Shown one piece after another: positions 35,542-47,521 of a stretch of DNA of 64,000 bases. Position numbers and translations under genes: made by a program. Under the pieces are notes generated by a model. The model searched no databases. It was not told the DNA's origin and saw only the letters and a program-made list of their open reading frames with translations. The stretch is taken from assembly GCA_024364735.1 (NCBI GenBank), contig JAGFNQ010005178.1, forward strand, positions 229,662 to 293,661, written 5' to 3'. Numbering within the stretch: position 1 is the stretch's first letter; the number at the start of each line of letters is the position of its first letter. The DNA is from Boesenbergia rotunda. Taxonomy: Eukaryota > Streptophyta > Magnoliopsida > Zingiberales > Zingiberaceae.

Positions 35542-35877
35542 GACACCATCTCCCTGCAGCATCCAGCTGCTCACCTGCAACAACCAGCTACCTCTGAGCT
35601 CCTCTGGACTCCCTGAGCCTCCCTCAAACCAGCCCCAGACAGCAGCTCCAGCCAGTGCCCGTTGCAACCTGAGATGGAAAAACAGAAAAACCTGCTCTAA
35701 GAAAAGGTCTTCATTGACTCTCCTTGAGTGTTTGAATCTTCCCCTGTCACCTGCAGCTTAATCAGAGTGTTAGCGCAGCATATCAAGCAGGAAATCATGT
35801 ATCAGATGTTAAGCGCAGAGAATCGGATACGTTCAGACGCGATAAGAGCGTCTGACAGTGCATTTTGAATTAAAGTG

Positions 35878-36475
35878 ATCGGTCACCGGACCGATCAAAG
35901 AGCCTCCTGATCGGTCACCAGACCGTTCAGGCTGGGTCCAGACCGATCAGGCTACGTCCTGTTCGGTCCCAACACTCAATTAGAAATCGCGATTTCTTTG
36001 GGACTCTCCTGGATCGATCACCAGACCGATCCCAGATTGTGGATCGATCACCAAACCGATCCACCCCTTTATCGGGCGATTTTTGAGCTTCGCAGTCCAA
36101 ACCTCCTGATCGGTCACCGGACCGATCAGGGAGCCTCCTGATCGATCACCAGACCGATCAGGTCATGACCAGACAGATCAGGCTCCGTCCTGATCGATCA
36201 TAGAGAAGAACCCGCGACACTGGATCTTTCTCTAGAACGATATGCACAGTGATCCTGATCGGTCACCAGACCGATCAAGAGCAGTTCAGCAAGGGAACTC
36301 AACCTCACTATTTGCTCCCTGATCAGTCACCAAACTGATTAGGAGCCAAGCAATAGGTGAAACGCATACTCCCTGATCGGTCACCAGACCGATCAGTCAT
36401 CGCTGGATCGGTCACCAGACCGATCCACTAAGGAACACCGTGCCAACTCCCTGATCGGTCACCAGACCGATCCAG
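35878..36475. repeat. array of GATCGGTC-N4-GACCGATC palindromes
   Basis: About a dozen perfect or near-perfect 20-bp palindromes with an 8-bp stem (GATCGGTC/GACCGATC) and a 4-base centre, usually ACCA or ACCG, at irregular spacing. The same palindrome occurs in the family-N element at 57575-57665 and 59375-59465. Confidence 0.9.
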
Positions 36476-36900
36476 GGGTTCCAACCTAGCCCTCCAAGCT
36501 AGGGTTTCATCCACCTTAGCCCTCCAAGCTAAGGATTTTTCACCTAACCCTCCAAGTTGGGAATTTGCACCTAACCCTCCAAGTTAGGACTTTTCACCTA
36601 GCCCTCCAAGCTAGGACTTTTCACCCAACTCTTCCGGATTAGGACTTTTCCAAACCTAGCCCTCCAAGCTAGGACTTGACCCTCCAAACCAGGACTTTTT
36701 CACCTAACTCTCCAAGTTGGGGCTTTTCACCTAACCCTCCAAGTTAGGACTTTTCACCTAGCCCTCCAAGCTAGGACTTTTCACCCAACCCTTCCGAATT
36801 AGGACTTTTCAACACCTAGCCCTCCAAGCTAGGATTTTTCACACCTAACCCTCCAGGTTAGGATTTTCCGATAACTAGCCCTCCAAGCTAGGATTTCTCA
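36476..36900. repeat. array of CCTARC-cctccaa-GYTAGG hairpins
   Basis: Units of about 28 bp with stems CCTAGC/GCTAGG, CCTAAC/GTTAGG or CTTAGC/GCTAAG around a constant loop CCTCCAA, followed by ACTTTTCA spacers. Stem changes are paired. Confidence 0.88.
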
Positions 36901-37012
36901 TACCCTGCCTGATCCCCGATCAGGACTTAATCATAATCATCATAATCATCAACCTAAACTAAAATCGGTGTCAACACCAAGACAACAATCAGGGTCAGAC
37001 TGCATCAACATG

Positions 37013-38024
37013 AGATAGTTGTTCAAATCCGATGGACCCAGACACATAGCTTTCTTATTTTACGTGTCAATCAGGAGATGCTCAACCCATCAACACTCAA
37101 ATCTTAAGTTGTTTTCCTCTCGAGTTCTTTAACTTTTTTTTAATAATTTTTTTAACATGTTAAATGCTTGTTATGTTTTAAAATTCAGTTAATATAAAAA
37201 TTATTGATAAATTAAAATCATTTTAAGTGGGATAGTATCATCGTAAAGAGAGGAAGAATCCAACTTTTATTAAACTTTATGACTAACTTGAAAGTGATGC
37301 ATTGGTAAAATCCAAGTACAAAAGAAATGACCAACCTAAAGAGGTGGCTTAACTACACTAAGAGATGTGTTAATTAAGTCTAATAACTATGCATCAATGC
37401 AACTAACTCGAAAGGATGACTCACTACTTGAAGAATTGCATTAGGTAACTAAAGTGAGGGATGCCTAAAGCGCTTAAAAGATGCGCCTATTTGAAAGGGT
37501 GCCTAGACTAAAGTAGGGGTGATTCGTTCGTCTCTAGTATCTCTGTTAATTGTCTCAGGGTTAATACGGAGGAGATAAATCACGAAGGTTACTATCCCGG
37601 ATGCTATGGCTAGTGAGTCGGGAGGACGGATATATTAGCTTTATCAAATGTTAACTTAAATTTTAAGATGATAATATCTATGTATTAATCATCTAAATTA
37701 AAAGAGATGTATAGTTAAAGGATGGATAGATAATCAAAGGTGCAGGTGTATTCAACTAAAGATATATCTAGAACTACTCGAAAAGACACGGTCTCAACTA
37801 TTTAAAAGGGTATATGTATAATTGAATAATCATGATATATTCACATCGCCAATTTAATATTGAGCTTCCATTGTTTATTACTATGACTCAAAATTTTAAA
37901 AACTAATAGCATCTTCAACCTATTAAGAGTATAATTATTGATACTGGGACTCAAGCTTTACTACTAACCGCCGGAAAGTTAGGAAGATTCGAAAGTTAGT
38001 GGGTAAGATAGGAAGACTTGACCC
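37013..38024. other. no gene seen
   Basis: About 1 kb of AT-rich, low-copy-looking sequence between an LTR fragment and an inverted-repeat element. No ORF, element end or motif that I can support. Confidence 0.5.
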
Positions 38025-38031
38025 ATCCTAT

Positions 38032-40773
38032 GACGGTTTTTTTATCAAAAGACGGATCTGAAAATTGGTTTATATATTCTTTCTGTCAAGTATTGTCTTT
38101 CTTTTTCTTTTTCTCTTTTTCGTTCTCAGTAATGAATCTCGCGATATCTAAACCTGCTTTTTCAGGCTTTTCATTTTAAAATAATATATTACGGGAATCG
38201 GCTAAAAAATGTAAATATTTCAGTTAAAATAAATATCTCTTCCAACGTGATTTTCAAAAATATAAAGAAATGATTTTTTTATATTTAATTAATATAAATT
38301 AATATATTAAATTATATTTAATAATTATATTAATATATAAAAAAACCTATCAAAACATGTGATTTCAGATTCAAACGCAGGGCCTGAAGTCATCTTAGGA
38401 GGGCCTGAAGTTATTTGACTTCAGGCCCTGCGTGGGACTGAAGTCAGATGGCTCAGGCCCTACGTGCATTCAAAAAAATTTTATTTTAAAAATATTTTGT
38501 TATAATATTTAATCATGATTTATTAAATTAATTATTTATAGGGTAATTTTTTATGTTGTAAACTTCTAATGATTATAAATTATGTTGCAATATGAGTTTT
38601 TTAAGTCTATTAGTGGGTTTTCACCAAAACCCACTGGTAGACCTAGGATATTTGGATTTCACAACCCCAAATATCAATAGTTAGAGTTGAGCTAGGAGAT
38701 GGTATTTTTGGTGTCCAAACTTCTAATAATTATAAATTATGTTGCAATAGGAGTTTTTTAGGTTTATCAGTGGGTTTTCACCAAAACCCACTGATGGACT
38801 TAGGATATTTAGATTTCTCAAAATCCAATATCAATAGCTAGAGATGAGCTAGGAGATAGTATTTTTTGTGTCTAAACTTCTAATGATTATAAATTATGTT
38901 ACAATAGGAGTTTTTAAGTCTATAAGTAGGTTTTTTGCCAAAACCCACTGATGGAATTAGAATATTTGGATTTCTCAAAACTCAATATCAATAGTTAGAT
39001 TTGAGCTACGAGATGGTATTTTTGGTGTCCAAACTTCTAATGATTATAAATTATGTTGCAATAGGAGTTTTCTAGGATAAATTAGTGGGTTTCGGTGAAG
39101 AGATAATTTTTTATATTTGATTAATATAAATTAATATATTAAATAATATTTAATAAATATATTAATATATAAAAAAATCTATCAAAACACGTGATTTTAG
39201 ATTCAAACGCAAGGCCTGAAGTCACCTTAGGAGGGCCTGAAGTCAAATGACTTCAGGGACACGCGTGCATTCAAAATTTTTTTCATTTTAAAAATATTTT
39301 TTATAATATTTAATCATGATTTATTAAATTAATTATTTATAAAGTAATCTTTTATATAATTCTCAGATGAATTTCTCATTTTATTGAAATAATTATCAAG
39401 TATTAAGATATTCTCAGATGAATTTTTCATTTTATTGAAATAATTATCAAGTATTAAGATATTCTCAGATGAATTTTTCATTTTATTGAAATAATTATCA
39501 AGTATTAATAAGAAATTCAAATATCGTAAGTTTGAAGTCATTTGAATTATATAAAAGATTATCCTATAAATAATTAATTTATTTAATCATGATTAAATAT
39601 TATAAAAAATATTTTTAAAATAAAAAAAATTTGAGTGCACGTATGACCTGAAGTCAAATGACATCAGGCCCTCCTAGGGTAACTTCAGGTCCTACGTTTG
39701 AATCTGAAATCATGTGTTTTGATAAATTTTTTATATATTAATATATTTATTAAATATTATTTAATATGTTAATTTATATTAATCAAATATAAAAAATCAT
39801 CTCTTCATCGAAACCCACTTACTCATCCTAGAAAACTCTTATTACAACATAATTTATAATTATTAGATGTTTGGACACTAAAAATACCATCTCCTAGCTC
39901 AAATCTAACTATTAGTATTGAGTTTTGAGAAATCTAAATATCCTAAGTTCATACGTGGGTTTTGGTGAAAACCCACTTATAGATCTAAAAAACTTCTATT
40001 GCAACATAATTTATAATCATTAGAAGTTTGGACACCAAAAATATCATCTCCTAGCTCAACTCTAACTATTAATATTGGATTTTGAGAAATCTAAATATCT
40101 TAGGTCCATTAGTGGGTTTTGGTGAAAACCCACTTATAGACCCAAAAAATTCCTATTGCAACATAATTTATAATTATTAGAAATTTACAACATAAAAAAT
40201 TACGCTATAAATAATTAATTTAATAAATCATGATTAAATATTATAAAAAATAATTTTAAAATGAAAAAATTTTTGAATGCACACAGATCTGACTTCTGAC
40301 CCACGCAGGACCTGAAGTCAAATGACTTCAGGCCCTCTTACGGCGACTTCAGGTCCTACGTTTGAATATGAAATCACGTATTTTAATAGATTTTTTATAT
40401 ATTAATATATTTATTAAATATTATTTAATATATTAATTTATATTAATCAAATATAAAAAATCATCTCTTTATATTTTTGAAATAACGTTGGAAGAGATAT
40501 TTTTTTAACTGAAATATTTTTTCTTTCTTTACCTTAAGTTTTTTAGTCGATTCCCATAATATATTATTCTAAAATGAAAAATCTGAAAATATAGGTTCAG
40601 ATGTCTCGGGATTCATTACTGAGAAAGAGAAAAAGAATGAGATAGATAATACTTGATGGGAGGGATATAAAAAGAAATTTACTAAAATGGATGTTTCTTT
40701 TAATAAAAATGAAATCATAGTATACTTTTTATAAATATCAATTCTCAAACGGGTGCTTTGGTAAAAAAAACTG
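38032..40773. mobile_element. long-TIR (foldback/MULE-like) element 1
   Basis: A 2.7-kb near-complete inverted repeat. The left arm (38032 to about 39350) and right arm (about 39540 to 40773) are reverse complements. Paired landmarks include CAGTAATGAATC (38130 and, inverted, 40610) and CTGAAGTCA blocks. The ends are GACGGTTTTTTTATCAAAAG and, inverted, CAGTTTTTTTTACCAAAG. Possible 9-bp TSD CCATCCTAT (38023-38031) / TGATCCTAT (40772-40780), 7 of 9 identical, the size used by Mutator-like elements. Arms contain ~175-bp tandem repeats. No transposase. It ends about 180 bp before the EXO70H TATA box. Confidence 0.7.
39360..39509. repeat. three 51-bp tandem repeats at the centre of the inverted repeat
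   Basis: Unit TTCTCAGATGAATTT...ATCAAGTATTAAGATA repeated at 39360, 39411 and 39462. They form the loop of the predicted hairpin. Confidence 0.9.
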
Positions 40774-40957
40774 ATCCTATAATAGCATCGCCATTCTCTG
40801 CGGACCGTTTCAGAGACCGCACGGGAAAAATAGTTGCTTGCGCGAGGAGCAACCGCATAAGTCAACCACCACACACATCCCTCACTGCGTCAGAAACAAG
40901 CTCGTGACATAAGACCATACGTAAGCTCCACTCTTTCCTTGCCCCAAGCTCGATCCC

Positions 40958-40968
40958 TATAAATATAT
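40958..40968 (+). promoter_or_regulatory. TATA box of the EXO70H gene
   Basis: TATAAATATAT, 120 bp upstream of the ATG at 41088, in short unique sequence between the inverted repeat and the gene. It would place transcription start near 40990-41000. Confidence 0.6.
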
Positions 40969-41087
40969 CGGAATCTCTCCCGTATCAAATTAGCAAGCTA
41001 GGACTGCGATCCCGAACGCTTCCGGAGCAAATTCTACGGCATCTCTACTCCTCTGCGAACGAGCTTGCTGTGCAGCCAGTTGGAGCA

Positions 41088-42945
41088 ATGTCGAGGAAAG
41101 GCTTCTGGCGTGTCTTGCCGTGTAAGTACTTCAGCCACCGCCGTCGTGTAGATGATACTCCGTCTTCGTCGTCGTCGGAAGGTTCGAAACTGGCGGAGAC
41201 GGTGGCGCGAGCTGAGGTGGTTGTGGTCAAATGGGATCCGGACTCTTCCGCCTATGCCAATGTCACCTCCCTCTTCCACGAGGACCGCCTCGAGGCGCGA
41301 CGCTTTTTGGCACGAGTCTGCGACTTGCAGCGGGGCATGCTTGATTTCGTCGCAGCGGCCGGGGAGCCCTCCCGCCTCACCCACCCCTGCCTCGTCCGTG
41401 CGCAGACGCTGATGCAAGCAGCGATGCGCCGGCTCGAGAAGGAATTCTACCAGATGCTCGTCGCCAACAGCGACCTCATGGATCCGGAGTCTCGATCCGT
41501 CCGCTCTTCCCGTTCCAGCGTCTCCGACGACCACGGATCCGACCTCTGGGATGAAAGTGCCTCGCCTGATCAGAGCCACGCGCTCGCGGCCAGGGAGTCC
41601 ATCGCCGAGATCGAACGCGCCGCTGCGGTCGTCATGACCGACCTCCGGGCCATCGCAGATACCATGGTATTTGCAGGGTACGGCTTCGAGTGCGTGAGAA
41701 TCTACAGGACCCTCCGCAAGTCCGTTGTGGACGAGGATCTTTATCGGCTCGGTTTCGACAGGTCTATCAGCTCGCCCCAAATCAAGAAGAAGGACTGGGC
41801 TGTGCTCGAACTAAATATCCGATCATGGCTCCGCGCTTGCCGTGTCGCGGTGCGTACTCTGTTTCATCGCGAGCGCGTTCTCGTCGACCACGTCTTCTCC
41901 AACTCAAACATTGCCCGAGAGGCCGTCTTCTCCAGCGTCGCCGGCGATGCGGCCCTTCAGTTCTTTGCATTTCCGGAATGGGTGGCCAAATCAAAATGGT
42001 CGCCTGAGAAGTTCTTCCGGCTTCTGGACATGTACGACGCCATTGGTGAAGTTTGGCCGGAGGTCGAAATCGTCTTCTCCTTTGAGTCCACATCTTCCGT
42101 ACGAACACAGGCCCTCGCCTCGTTCGCTAAGCTCGCCGAGGCTGCGCGCGGTGCCTTCTCCGATTTAGAGTCAACGATACTAAGAGAGCCCTTGCGGTCG
42201 CTCGTTCCCTGCGGCGGAGTTGACCCGATGACGCGCTACGTCATGAGCTACCTCACTAGGCTGTCCGACTACCATCTCTCCGTCTTGGAGATCTTTGCCG
42301 AATGGCAGCCATCGTCCCCGCAGTCCGCTGCCTCTGACACGCCATCATCGGTATCCATCTCCGCCACGGGATTCGCGGCACGGCTTGACGAGTTGTTCGA
42401 AGCGTTTCTCAGTCATCTCAAGCGAAAGGCTAATTTATACCGTGACGCTGCCCTTTTGAATCTATTCCTGGCGAACAACCTCCACTACGCAGTGAATAGA
42501 ATGCGATCTTGCGGGCTGATGGGGGAGCAGCGGGCGGCGCAACACGCGGCGAAGGTCCGGCAGTACTTGGCCGGATACGAGCGGATGGCGTGAAGCCGCG
42601 TCGCATCAACTCTGCCGTGAAGGAATCGTCGGCAGCCGCGGATGCGAAGGAGCGGATGCGGACGTTTTCTGCGGCCCTCGACGACGAGGCACTTTCGTAC
42701 CTGGCCCCTGGGTGGTGGCGGACCCCGGTATGAAGGAGGATATCAGAGCGACGGTGCGGGACATGGTAGTGCCCGCTTACAAGGGTTCTGCAAACCGGTG
42801 GCGGGACGCGGCGGTTGGGCCGCAGCTCTCGCCGGACGAGACGTGGGATCGGCTCGGGCGACTTTTCTCTCAGTCCTCCGGTTCCGATGACTCTGTTCTC
42901 AATGCGAGCCGGTCGGGCGAATCAAAAATAAACCGGTTAAATTAG
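41088..42945 (+). pseudogene. EXO70H-like: exocyst subunit EXO70H-like, three C-terminal lesions
   Basis: EXO70 proteins tether secretory vesicles to the plasma membrane as part of the exocyst; plants have many paralogues. From ATG 41088 a single exon is open for 501 codons. It shows VVVKWDPDSSAYANVTSLF, DLQRGMLDF, LEKEFYQML, a Ser-rich linker, MTDLRAIADTMVFAGYGFEC, LYRLGFDRSISS, ARGAFSDLES and RYVMSYLTRLSDYH, most like the EXO70H clade. The frame stops at TGA 42591-42593 in YERMA*SRV, where a near-invariant Trp is expected (TGG to TGA). Near 42618 one base is missing, and the next frame gives ESSAAADAKERMRTFSAALD. Near 42708 another base is missing, and WVVADPGMKEDIRATV and MVVPAYKG follow to the stop at 42945. 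Repaired length would be about 620 residues, normal for the family. GC-rich, no introns. Either a recent pseudogene or local sequence error. Confidence 0.88.
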
Positions 42946-42972
42946 TGGGTCATTTTAATTTTTAAAGAATAC

Positions 42973-45900
42973 CACATTTTATGAAAAGTTATATGTGAGA
43001 ATTTATATTTACTAAAAAGTATTCTATGATTTGTTCTATATCAAAAGGTGTCAATAATTCCTTTTTGTATTTTATTTTTCTAGATATCTGAATCGTTTTT
43101 TCATAATTTGATTTTAAAATAATAAATTATGATTCAGATATAAATATTTTTATCTTCTCTCACTATATATATCTCTTCATGTCTTATACAATTCAACACA
43201 TCCCGAACCTTTTATTATATTTTACTATGATTATGAAAATATTAAAAAATAATTAAAAGATTATCTTATAAATAATCATTCAAGTTCTCTTTGGCATAAA
43301 ATAAATTTATTTTAATCCTTTTTTCTGAAATAAAGATATAAATAAAAATTAAAAACTATCAAAAAGATATAAACAAATGAAAATAAAAAATATATATATA
43401 ATATAAAAAAATAGAATAAGTAGAATTCTATATATTATAAATATATAAAATAGAATTAAAATAAAATTTATATATTTAAATTAAGATAAATTAGATATAA
43501 TTCAAAAAATTATTAAAAATCGATTATATTTCATTTCAGATCCAAATATAGACTGAAAATTTTCATTTCAAGCCCAAAGAGGGCTTGAAATATTTCATCT
43601 CAGATTCTCTTTGGGACTAAAATATTTTTATTTCAGGGGCTCTCTTTGGACGTGAAAATATAAAATGTAAAATAATATAAACAAAATAAAAATAAGAAAA
43701 GATATATAAAATATAATAGTTTTGATATATCAGACCCTCTATTAGTTTTTTCAAAATCTGAAACTAGGTTACACACTAGTTTCAGATATAAAATTAAAAA
43801 TAATAAAGTAAAATATATAAAAATAGAGATTTAAATAAAGATATAATAAGAATAAAGATTAAAGTAAAATAAATAATATAAGTAAAAAATATATAATATG
43901 AATAAATAATAAATCTTAAATATAAAAGAGGGAAAAATAAATCAAATATATAAAGAGAAAAAAATAAAATTTTAAATATAAAAAATAGAAATACATAAAG
44001 AATAAAAAATAAAGAAAGTATAAAATATAAATAAATAAATAGAGTTTATAGATTAAAAATATAAGAAATAAATATAATGAAAAATAAAATAAAATATAAA
44101 TGTGAAAAAAGTTAACATAATTTAATTTACCTTTAAACAAGCTTACACATATCGTACTATTTAAGAATATCTGAAAAACCCCTAAATACGCATTGGATAA
44201 CACAATACGAGTCTTCGCAACACCATAAACTCATAATATTTGAAATTGTTGCAATCGGACTTTTCTAGGTTCATCAGTGAGTTTTCACCAAAATCCACTG
44301 ATGGACTTAGGATATTTCAATTTCTCAATACTTTATATCACTAGGTAGGGTTGAGGTAGAAGAATATAATTATGATGTTAATACTTAATCCTAACCATTA
44401 GCAATTATCTTCTTATGTCGTGCCGCTTGACATTGAATAATGCATCAGGTAGAGGTTGTATCATATTTAGACTGCCTTTTTTTATCTGTCATCTTTATAT
44501 CTTTATTTTTTATCTTTATATCTTATTATCTATCCTAATTGTTTTCACATTTATATTTTATTTTAATTTCTATTATATTTATTTCTTATATTTTTAATCC
44601 ATAAACTCTATTTATTTCTTTATATTTTATTCTTTCATTATTTTTTATTCTTTATGTATTTCTATATTTTATATTTATATCTTTAATTTTTTATCTCTTT
44701 ATATATTTACTTTATCATTCTCTCTTTTATATTTATTATTTTATTATTTATTAATATTATATATTTTTTACTAATATTATTTATTTTTTATTAGCTATTC
44801 TTATTATATCTTTATTTAAATCTCTATTTTTTTATATTTTACTTTATTTATTTTAATTTATCCTTTTTTAAAATTATATAACTGAAGCTAGTGTCTAACC
44901 TAGCTTCAGATCTTAGAAAAACTAATATAGGGACTGATATATCACAACTATTATATTTTATATATCTTTTCTTATTTTTATTCTGTTTATATTTTTCTTT
45001 TATATTTTACATTTTCATGTCCGGAAAGGGCTACTGAAATAAAAATATTTAAGTCCTAAAGAGGGTCCGAAATAAAAATTTTCAGGCCTCATTTCAGGCC
45101 CAAAGAGGGCCAAAAATGAATGGCCTGAATTGAAAACTAATCGATTTTTAATAATTTTTCCGATAATATCTAATCTATCTTAATTTACACATATAAATTT
45201 TATTTTATATATTTCTAATATATACAATTTTATACACTCTATTTCTAATCTATTTTTTTATAAACAAAATAAATAAAGAAAGATATATAAAATATATAAA
45301 AAAATAGAGTTTGTAGAATTGTATATATTAAAAAAATATAAAATAGAAATTAAAATAAAATTTATATGTGTAAAATAAGATAAATTAGATTTAACCAAAA
45401 AAATTATTAAAAATCGATAATACTTCATTTCAGGTCCAAAGAGGAGCTGAAATAAAGGCCCAATGATGGCCTAAAATTTTTCATATTTTAGGCTCTTTTT
45501 GAGAGTGAAATATTTTTATTTCAAAGGCCTCTTAGGACGTGAAAATATAAAAAAATATATAAAAAAATAAAAATATATAAAATATAATAGTTTTGATATA
45601 TCAAGCTCTAAACCATTTGTTAGTTTTTCCATGATCTAAAGCTAGGTTAGAGACTAGCTTCAAATATAAAATTTTTAAAAAAAAGATAAAGTAAATAAAT
45701 AGAGTAAAATATAAAAAATAGAGATTCAAATAAAGATATAATAAGAATAAAAATAAAATAAAATAAATAATATAAGTAAAAAAATATAAAATATGTATAA
45801 ATAATAAAATAATAAATATAAAAGAGAGAAAGATAAAGGAAATATATAAAGAGATAAAAAATATTATCTTATAAATAATTAAAAGATTGTGTGATTGTGA

Positions 45901-46993
45901 AAAGATTAAGAACTAATTAAAAAATTATCTTATAAATAATCTTTCAAGCCCTCTTTAGCTTGAAATGAATTTTTTGCGATCTCTCTTTGGTTTGAAATAA
46001 TGATATAAATAGAAAATGTAAAATGTCATAAAATATAAATAAAATAAAATAAGAAAAGATATATAAAATATAAAAAAGAAATAGAGTTCATAGAATTATA
46101 TATTGTCACGCCCCCAGAGACACATGCTTACTTGAAAATCGGGCAGCATCTCCCATGTACGGCGGACAAGTTGAGACAAATAATATATAACTCTCATCAC
46201 ATAAGATGGCTCAGCCATCAAAACTAGAAAATAAATACACAACTACGTAGTTTATATCAATAAGAATGATAAATAGAAATTAAGTTTAAACATTTCAAAC
46301 CGTTAATGTCTTTTAGCAGAAATAAAGTTAATTGGAATGTCCGAATACAAAGGAAACTCCAACGCAAGTCTAAATCAATCATAATATGAAATGAAATATA
46401 ATCGATTTTTAATTATTTTTTTTTGATGATATCTAATCTATCTTAATTTACACATATAAATTTTATTTAATTTCTATTTATATATTTATAATATATACAA
46501 TTCTACGAACTCTATTTATTTGTTTATATTTTATATATCTTTCCTTATTTTATTTTGTTTATATTTTTTTGATATTTTCTATTTACATCCTTATTTCAGG
46601 CCAAAGAGGGTTTGAAATAAATTTATTTCAGACAAAAGCGAGTTTGAAAGATTATTTATAGGATAATTTTTAATTATTTCTTAATCTTTTTAAAATTCTA
46701 GCAAAATATATTAAAAGATTCGAAATGAGTCGAGTTGTACAAGTCAGGAAGAGATATACAGGGTGAGAGAATGTGAAAATATATACATTCGAAAAGTAAT
46801 TTATTATTTTAAAATTAAATTATGAAAAGGTGGTTCGGATATCTCGAAAAATGAACTACGAAAAGTAATTATTGGCAGGAAGAGAATAAGAGGAATGAGC
46901 TGATTTTATATGGATTGTTAGTAAATAACAAATTATAGGACGTTTTTTTTTTAAATATGAATTCTCACACAAGTTCTTTTGATAAAATACCAT
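42973..46993. mobile_element. long-TIR (foldback/MULE-like) element 2
   Basis: A 4.0-kb inverted repeat starting 28 bp after the EXO70H stop. The ends CACATTTTATGAAAAG and, inverted, ATGGTATTTTATCAAAAG continue as GTGAGAATTTATATTT on both arms. Candidate 9-bp TSD AAAGAATAC (42964-42972) / AAAGAATAA (46994-47002), 8 of 9 identical. The inside is AT-rich, with arms repeated in order left, right-inverted, left-like, right-inverted, marked by TTTCAGGCCC-AAAGAGGG blocks. The terminal sequence (GAATT-ATATTTA) and the CACCAAAA-CCACTGATGGACTTAGGATATT block (44280) are shared with element 1, so both are one family. No transposase. Confidence 0.68.
46104..46384. mobile_element. unidentified insertion inside element 2
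   Basis: About 280 bp beginning TGTCACGCCCCCAGAG, of distinctly different composition from the AT-rich arm it interrupts. No partner arm counterpart. Termini and type unknown; possibly an LTR or MITE fragment. Confidence 0.45.
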
Positions 46994-47002
46994 AAAGAAT
47001 AA

Positions 47003-47521
47003 GTTGGATTCAACATGCCACCTAATATTCTCCATGTCTATTGAATTGGTATTCAAACCCGATCATCAAACCTATTGTTTATGCACATCGATGATGCTGA
47101 CGAGGAGAGGAAAGGTGGGAATGCTTTTTATTTACAAATTTAAAAAACATTTTGTTCTAAAGGCTACTCAATAGTCTCATAATACACTTCAAATTTGTTG
47201 GAACTACATTTTCAACTCTTTAATCGCTTCCTGTGCTTCCCTCTCTCACTAGATTGAGAAACATCTAAAGTAGCAAAAAACCAAATGTTACAATGTAAAA
47301 GAAGTCCTCGAAATCTTGAGTGATATATAGAGTCAATTTAGGCGTAAGAATCAACATATAACTCACAACTAAAGGACTGAAGAAGATCACGAATCTGGAG
47401 TATCCTCCTGCGAATTCGTATAATTTGCACCTCCCGATATTCTCTTCAAATTACAAGAAAACTAAGACAATTTAATTCCCAGTTAAGTCCACGATCGACT
47501 ATCGATCGCCATCAACCTAGC
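47003..47521. other. no gene seen
   Basis: About 500 bp between the inverted-repeat element and the small minus-strand gene. Likely the 3' flank or UTR of that gene; nothing else recognised. Confidence 0.5.

Larger units (their letters stand above)
35542..37012 (-). mobile_element. Copia-like LTR fragment (minus strand)
   Basis: On the minus strand it starts TGTTGATGCAGTCTG (37012). A hairpin array follows (36900-36480), then palindromic GATCGGTC-N4-GACCGATC blocks (36470-35880), an order that copies the U3 of the Copia LTRs above. It is cut at 35541 by the family-N LTR, so TATA box, U5 and PBS are missing. No PPT lies to the right, so 37012 is the outer edge of a 5' LTR. Confidence 0.65.

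Noticed and set aside
36476..36900. CRISPR-like array
   Set aside because: Units and spacers are both repetitive, the spacing is irregular, and it lies in the U3 of an LTR in a plant genome.
39329..39541. Small repeated protein in the foldback centre
   Set aside because: It is just three 51-bp tandem repeats read in frame; there is no other coding sign.
41034..41780. 248-codon frame opposite EXO70H
   Set aside because: A shadow of the GC-rich EXO70H exon; only the plus-strand frame matches a known family.
38032..46993. One composite Pack-MULE carrying EXO70H
   Set aside because: The outer flanks of the two foldback elements do not match each other, whereas each element has its own 9-bp candidate TSD. 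Two separate insertions fit better.
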